From Pacificispira sp002696645 (GTDB lineage: Bacteria; Pseudomonadota; Alphaproteobacteria; UBA8366; Aestuariispiraceae), in contig NZ_JBLZHU010000004.1 in assembly GCF_048892425.1 (NCBI RefSeq), forward strand, positions 310,001 through 374,000: DNA of 64,000 bases, in the 5' to 3' direction. Below, piece by piece: positions 61,103 through 64,000 of this stretch. Position numbers and translations under genes: made by a program. The notes beneath the pieces were generated by a model. That model did no database searches, was not told the DNA's origin, and saw only the letters and a program-made list of their open reading frames with translations. Positions within the stretch are counted from its first letter, which is position 1; each line of letters opens with the position of its first letter.

Positions 61103-63208
61103 TCAACCTTCAATCTGTCCAAAGTCTGCCAGGGTACCCATCACGCTGCGAATACGCGCCAACAGCAGCAGGCGGTTTTTCCGCAGGTCGGCCTCATCGG
61201 CATTGACGATCACGGCCTCAAAAAACGCATCAACCGGCTGGCGCAACCCAGCCAGGGCCGTCATGGCACCACCGAAATCTTCCCCGTCGATGCAGGCCTT
61301 CACCTGATCCTCAGCAGCGTCCAGAGCCGCCGCCAGTGCCGTTTCTTCCGGCGTGGCAAACAGTGCTGAATCCGGCTTGCCGGAATAGGTCGTGCCGTCC
61401 TTCTTTTCCTCGGCGCGCAGGATGTTCGCGGCCCGACGATAGGCGGTCAGCAGATTGGCCCCGTCTTCGCTTTCCAGGAAGGCCTTCAGCGCATGAACCC
61501 GCGCGACAAGACGCACCAGATCATCCTCATCCCCCAGCGCAAACAGCGCCTGGATCAGGCTGTGAGAAACCCCCTCATCCTTCAAATGCACCCGCAAACG
61601 GTCGGCGAAGAAGGAAAGGAGCGGCTTAACATTCTCGATATCATCATAGGCGCTCGAGCTGAGGCCCATATTATAAAACTCATTGATAAACCCGGCATGT
61701 GGCGCCAGTACATTAAGCAAAGGAATTCTAAGTTTATTTTCTAAAATCAACCGGATAACACCCAAGGCAGCGCGCCGAAGAGCATATGGATCCTTAGAGC
61801 CTGTTGGCGTTTCATCGATCAACCAAAACGCCGCAAGAGTGTCCAGTTTTTCTGCTAAAGCAACGCACACAGCAACTGGAGCTGAGGGGCATCGATCATT
61901 AGGACCAACAGGAGAATAATGCAGCGCAATTGCTCCTGCAATGGACGGTTTTTCTTCCTCGTTTAATGCATAGTGGAAGCCCATAACACCCTGCAACTCA
62001 GGAAATTCGCCTACCATTTGCGTTGTCAAATCCGCTTTGGCCAGAAGCGCGGCATGCTTTGCGTCACTTTGATCACAATTTGGAATAAACTGAGAAAGTT
62101 CTCCTGCAAGTCGTTCCATTCGATAAACACGGTCAAGGACCGTACCCAGCTTGGCGTGGAACACCATTCTTTCCAAAGCAGGAAGGCGGGACTGTAGTTT
62201 AATTGCGCAGTCCTGATCCCAGAAGAATTTCGCATCCGCCAGTCGTGCGCGCAGCACACGTTCATTCCCAGCAACGATCTTTGCGCCGCCATCGACTGCC
62301 TTCATATTTGCAACCACGGCAAAGCGCGGCGCGAGACTTCCATCAAGGCCCACCAAAGAAAAATACTTTTGGTGGGATCGCATGGACGTTGACAAAACCT
62401 CATCTGGGACGCGCATGAATTCACTATCAATCTTACCAATCAGGACGTCTGGATATTCGACCAGATTGGTGACTTCCTCCAGCAGCGCCGGATCATCCTT
62501 GACCGTCAGCCCTTCGCGATCCGCAGCCGACCGCAGGCCGTCGGCAATCGCCTGTTTGCGCTCTTCAGGGTCCAGCACGACATGGGCGTCGCGCAACTTT
62601 GCGATATAGTCGCTGAAATTCAGAACCGTGAAGGGCTCTGGCGACAGGAAGCGATGGCCGGATGATGTGTTGGAAAAGGCAACAGTCGCCCCGCCCAGAT
62701 CAAAATCCCCTGCCAGGGCCGCGCCATCGAATACGGCAAGAATACGATGCAGCGGGCGTACCCAGCGGAAGCTTTGCGCAGCAAACCGCATGCTTTTCGG
62801 CCAGGGTAAGGCACGGATCGCTGCCTCAATCAGGCTCGGCAGCACATCAGAGCTGGCCCCACCTTTTTTCTCCACAACCGCGATCCAGACCGGGCCTTTC
62901 GGGGTGTCCTGCTGTTCGCATTGATCCAGGCTGTCCAACCCGGCAGAGCGCAGAAAGCCCTGAACGGCTTGGTCGGGCGCGCCGACTTTCGGGCCCTTCT
63001 TTTCCTCCCGCAGATCAGGCTGGCGGGTTGGCAAGCCTTCGACGACCAGGGTTAAGCGGCGCGGGGTCCAGTAAATCCGGGTCTCGTCAAATGTCAGGTT
63101 GGCCTTTGTCAGACCATCCGTGATCAGGCGCTGTAAATCACCCGCGGCCTGACGCTGCATGCGGGCCGGAATTTCCTCACTGAAAAGCTCAATCAGAAGC
63201 TCAGCCAT
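61103..63208 (-). CDS. glyS: Glycyl-tRNA synthetase beta subunit
   Basis: A 701-residue beta subunit of the alpha2-beta2 enzyme that charges tRNA-Gly. The N-terminus LLIELFSEEIPARMQRQA, the FRWVRPLHRILAVFDG segment, and the LRRAALGVIRLILENKLRIPL segment are typical GlyS. Composition is uneven: my hand count gives about 48% GC over 61621-62460 against about 60% on both sides, and codons there are more A/T-ending, so part of the gene may come from a recombination event. Reading frame is intact. glyQ lies downstream of a repeat-rich spacer of about 520 bp on the same strand. Confidence 0.97.
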   Translation of the reverse strand: MAELLIELFSEEIPARMQRQAAGDLQRLITDGLTKANLTFDETRIYWTPRRLTLVVEGLPTRQPDLREEKKGPKVGAPDQAVQGFLRSAGLDSLDQCEQQDTPKGPVWIAVVEKKGGASSDVLPSLIEAAIRALPWPKSMRFAAQSFRWVRPLHRILAVFDGAALAGDFDLGGATVAFSNTSSGHRFLSPEPFTVLNFSDYIAKLRDAHVVLDPEERKQAIADGLRSAADREGLTVKDDPALLEEVTNLVEYPDVLIGKIDSEFMRVPDEVLSTSMRSHQKYFSLVGLDGSLAPRFAVVANMKAVDGGAKIVAGNERVLRARLADAKFFWDQDCAIKLQSRLPALERMVFHAKLGTVLDRVYRMERLAGELSQFIPNCDQSDAKHAALLAKADLTTQMVGEFPELQGVMGFHYALNEEEKPSIAGAIALHYSPVGPNDRCPSAPVAVCVALAEKLDTLAAFWLIDETPTGSKDPYALRRAALGVIRLILENKLRIPLLNVLAPHAGFINEFYNMGLSSSAYDDIENVKPLLSFFADRLRVHLKDEGVSHSLIQALFALGDEDDLVRLVARVHALKAFLESEDGANLLTAYRRAANILRAEEKKDGTTYSGKPDSALFATPEETALAAALDAAEDQVKACIDGEDFGGAMTALAGLRQPVDAFFEAVIVNADEADLRKNRLLLLARIRSVMGTLADFGQIEG

Positions 63209-63235
63209 AATGGCGCCCCTTCACGGTGACACCAT

Positions 63236-63262
63236 CGTCATTCCCGCGCAGGCCGGACTCCA
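63236..63262. repeat. Dispersed repeat-like segment (CGTCATTCCCGCG type)
   Basis: CGTCATTCCCGCGCAGGCCG followed by GACTCCAG matches the widely dispersed intergenic repeat that reads CGTCATTCCCGCG, with a loose inverted half. It lies just upstream of glyS. No other copy is seen in this window, so the call rests on remembered examples. Confidence 0.45.
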
Positions 63263-63435
63263 GGGCCACACGCCCAACATTCTGCCGGTTGCCCTGGCCC
63301 CCGGACAACCGCTCCGCAGTTTCCGGGACAGTCTTGCTGCTGTCATTGGCCGCCCGGAACAAGGGCAGCGCACGATAGCCCAACCCCGATCCGCCACCGG
63401 TTAGTGGAAGCGAATGTTGAACAATCACTCTCTCC

Positions 63436-63700
63436 CTATTGGGGCGGGAGGATGGGTCTTTTACTCCCTCCCCCTTGAGGGGGGAGGACGGGTCTTTTGC
63501 TCCCTCCCCCTTGAGGGGGGAGGGTTGGGGTGGGGGTGACAAGGCCGCAAGGCCTTCATCAGAAACCTGCTGTAATGCGGAGGAGAGAGCACCCCCCTCC
63601 CAACCTCCCCCCCTCAAGGGGGGAGGGGTAAAATATGGGGCTCCCCCCCTCAAGGGGGGAGGGGTAAAAGATGGGGCTTCCTCCCTCAAAGGATGGGTGA
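63436..63700. repeat. Inverted array of CCCTCCCCC/GGGGGGAGG palindromic repeats
   Basis: Two tandem units with CTCCCTCCCCCTTGAGG stand at about 63464-63530. Their reverse complements stand at about 63591-63700, each followed by GGGGTAAAA and a GGGGCT spacer. The arms flank a short centre with the GNRA-like hairpin AAGGCC-GCAA-GGCCTT at 63541-63556. The gene-free stretch 63209-63727 holds only these repeats and the segment at 63236. Repeats of this kind, which can translate as SPLKGEG/PPPLRGG, are common between genes of Alphaproteobacteria; no transposase is present. Confidence 0.8.
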
Positions 63701-63727
63701 CAGCTGTCTTGTTTTTCATGTCATTGC

Positions 63728-64000
63728 TCATGCGGGTAACTCCCCTTGGCTTTTCAGCCAGGCTTCGGCACAGGCCTTTGCCAGGGCGCGGACGCGGCCG
63801 ATATAGGCCTGGCGTTCGGTGACCGAAATCACGCCGCGCGCATCCAGCAGGTTGAACAGGTGGCTCGCCTTCAGGCATTGATCATAGGCAGGCAGCGCGA
63901 CACCGCCCGCGATCAGACGGCCACATTCATCTTCTGCATCCTGAAAATGGCGCAGGATCATGTCGGTATCGGCCAATTCAAAATTATGCTTCGAATATTC
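63728..64000 (-). CDS. glyQ: Glycyl-tRNA synthetase alpha subunit, C-terminal end (cut by window edge)
   Basis: The frame is open to the right edge and gives the last 90 residues of GlyQ: EYSKHNFELADTDMILRHF, the conserved CLKASHLFNLLDARGVISVTE and RVRALAKACAEAWL, ending with a short tail QGELPA. GlyQ carries the aminoacylation active site, which lies outside the window. The gene is upstream of glyS on the same strand, but about 520 bp with repeats separates them, unusually far for this pair. Confidence 0.96.
   Translation of the reverse strand, partial: EYSKHNFELADTDMILRHFQDAEDECGRLIAGGVALPAYDQCLKASHLFNLLDARGVISVTERQAYIGRVRALAKACAEAWLKSQGELPA

Noticed and set aside
63436..63700. CRISPR array
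   Set aside because: Repeat units are palindromic G/C runs in both orientations without regular unique spacers, and no cas gene is present.
63201..63878. Minus-strand open frame of 225 codons between glyS and glyQ
   Set aside because: It spans the palindromic repeats, giving SPLKGEG and PPPLRGG strings, and overlaps the C-terminus of glyQ in another frame. It is a by-product of the repeats.
1..64000. Phage, transposon or tRNA genes
   Set aside because: I looked for transposase DDE frames, integrase motifs, terminal repeats and tRNA cloverleaf ends and saw none that I could support.

Overview
The window looks like a chromosomal stretch from an alphaproteobacterium, possibly Rhodospirillales-like. 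The evidence is indirect: a CysN-CysC fusion, an alphaproteobacterial-type four-gene succinate dehydrogenase operon, two-subunit glycyl-tRNA synthetase, pyruvate phosphate dikinase and mixed GC content. The genus cannot be named from the sequence.

From 1 to about 32.8 kb lies a large surface-glycan locus, almost entirely on the minus strand. It carries parts for several nonulosonic (sialic-like) acids: PseB, PseC and PseG for pseudaminic acid; LegB, LegC, LegG, LegI and a PtmE-like CBS-nucleotidyltransferase for legionaminic acid; three NeuB-family synthases; two NeuD-type acyltransferases; and three DegT aminotransferases. Two complete amidation modules (PseA-type amidotransferase plus HisH and HisF) imply acetamidino-modified sugars. 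The locus also has a CMP-sugar synthetase, an SpsF-like nucleotidyltransferase, a PAPS-dependent sulfotransferase, an ABC flippase, a low-GC methyltransferase, three unassigned glycosyltransferase-like proteins, and a pair of unknown proteins, one with an N-terminal BFD-type [2Fe-2S] motif. The likely product is a decorated, possibly sulfated, glycan on flagellin, capsule or LPS.

At 33.0-35.8 kb cysD and cysNC make APS and PAPS, which would supply the sulfotransferase. Small accessory genes follow (35.9-41.0 kb): dienelactone hydrolase, ArsR regulator with a dehalogenase-like hydrolase, VOC protein, lipoprotein, FliL-like protein, PaiB and a small membrane protein. A bidirectional terminator precedes sdhCDAB (41.1-44.6 kb).

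Between sdhC and a solute-binding protein is about 1.1 kb without a convincing gene. It contains an AT-rich island with 11-bp repeats, then a GC-rich stretch full of strong hairpins ending in a rho-independent terminator: a candidate structured RNA of about 0.4 kb. A solute-binding protein and a histidine kinase follow without a permease.

The rest is mostly metabolic: DMT and LysE transporters, 3-hydroxyacyl-CoA dehydrogenase, a maleate-isomerase-like protein, a TPP enzyme/FAD oxidoreductase/LysE operon, a 3-hydroxyisobutyrate dehydrogenase-like enzyme, an orphan kinase, ppdK, glyS (with an internal low-GC segment) and the end of glyQ. Dispersed G/C-rich repeats separate glyS from glyQ. No tRNA, rRNA, CRISPR array, transposase or phage gene was seen.
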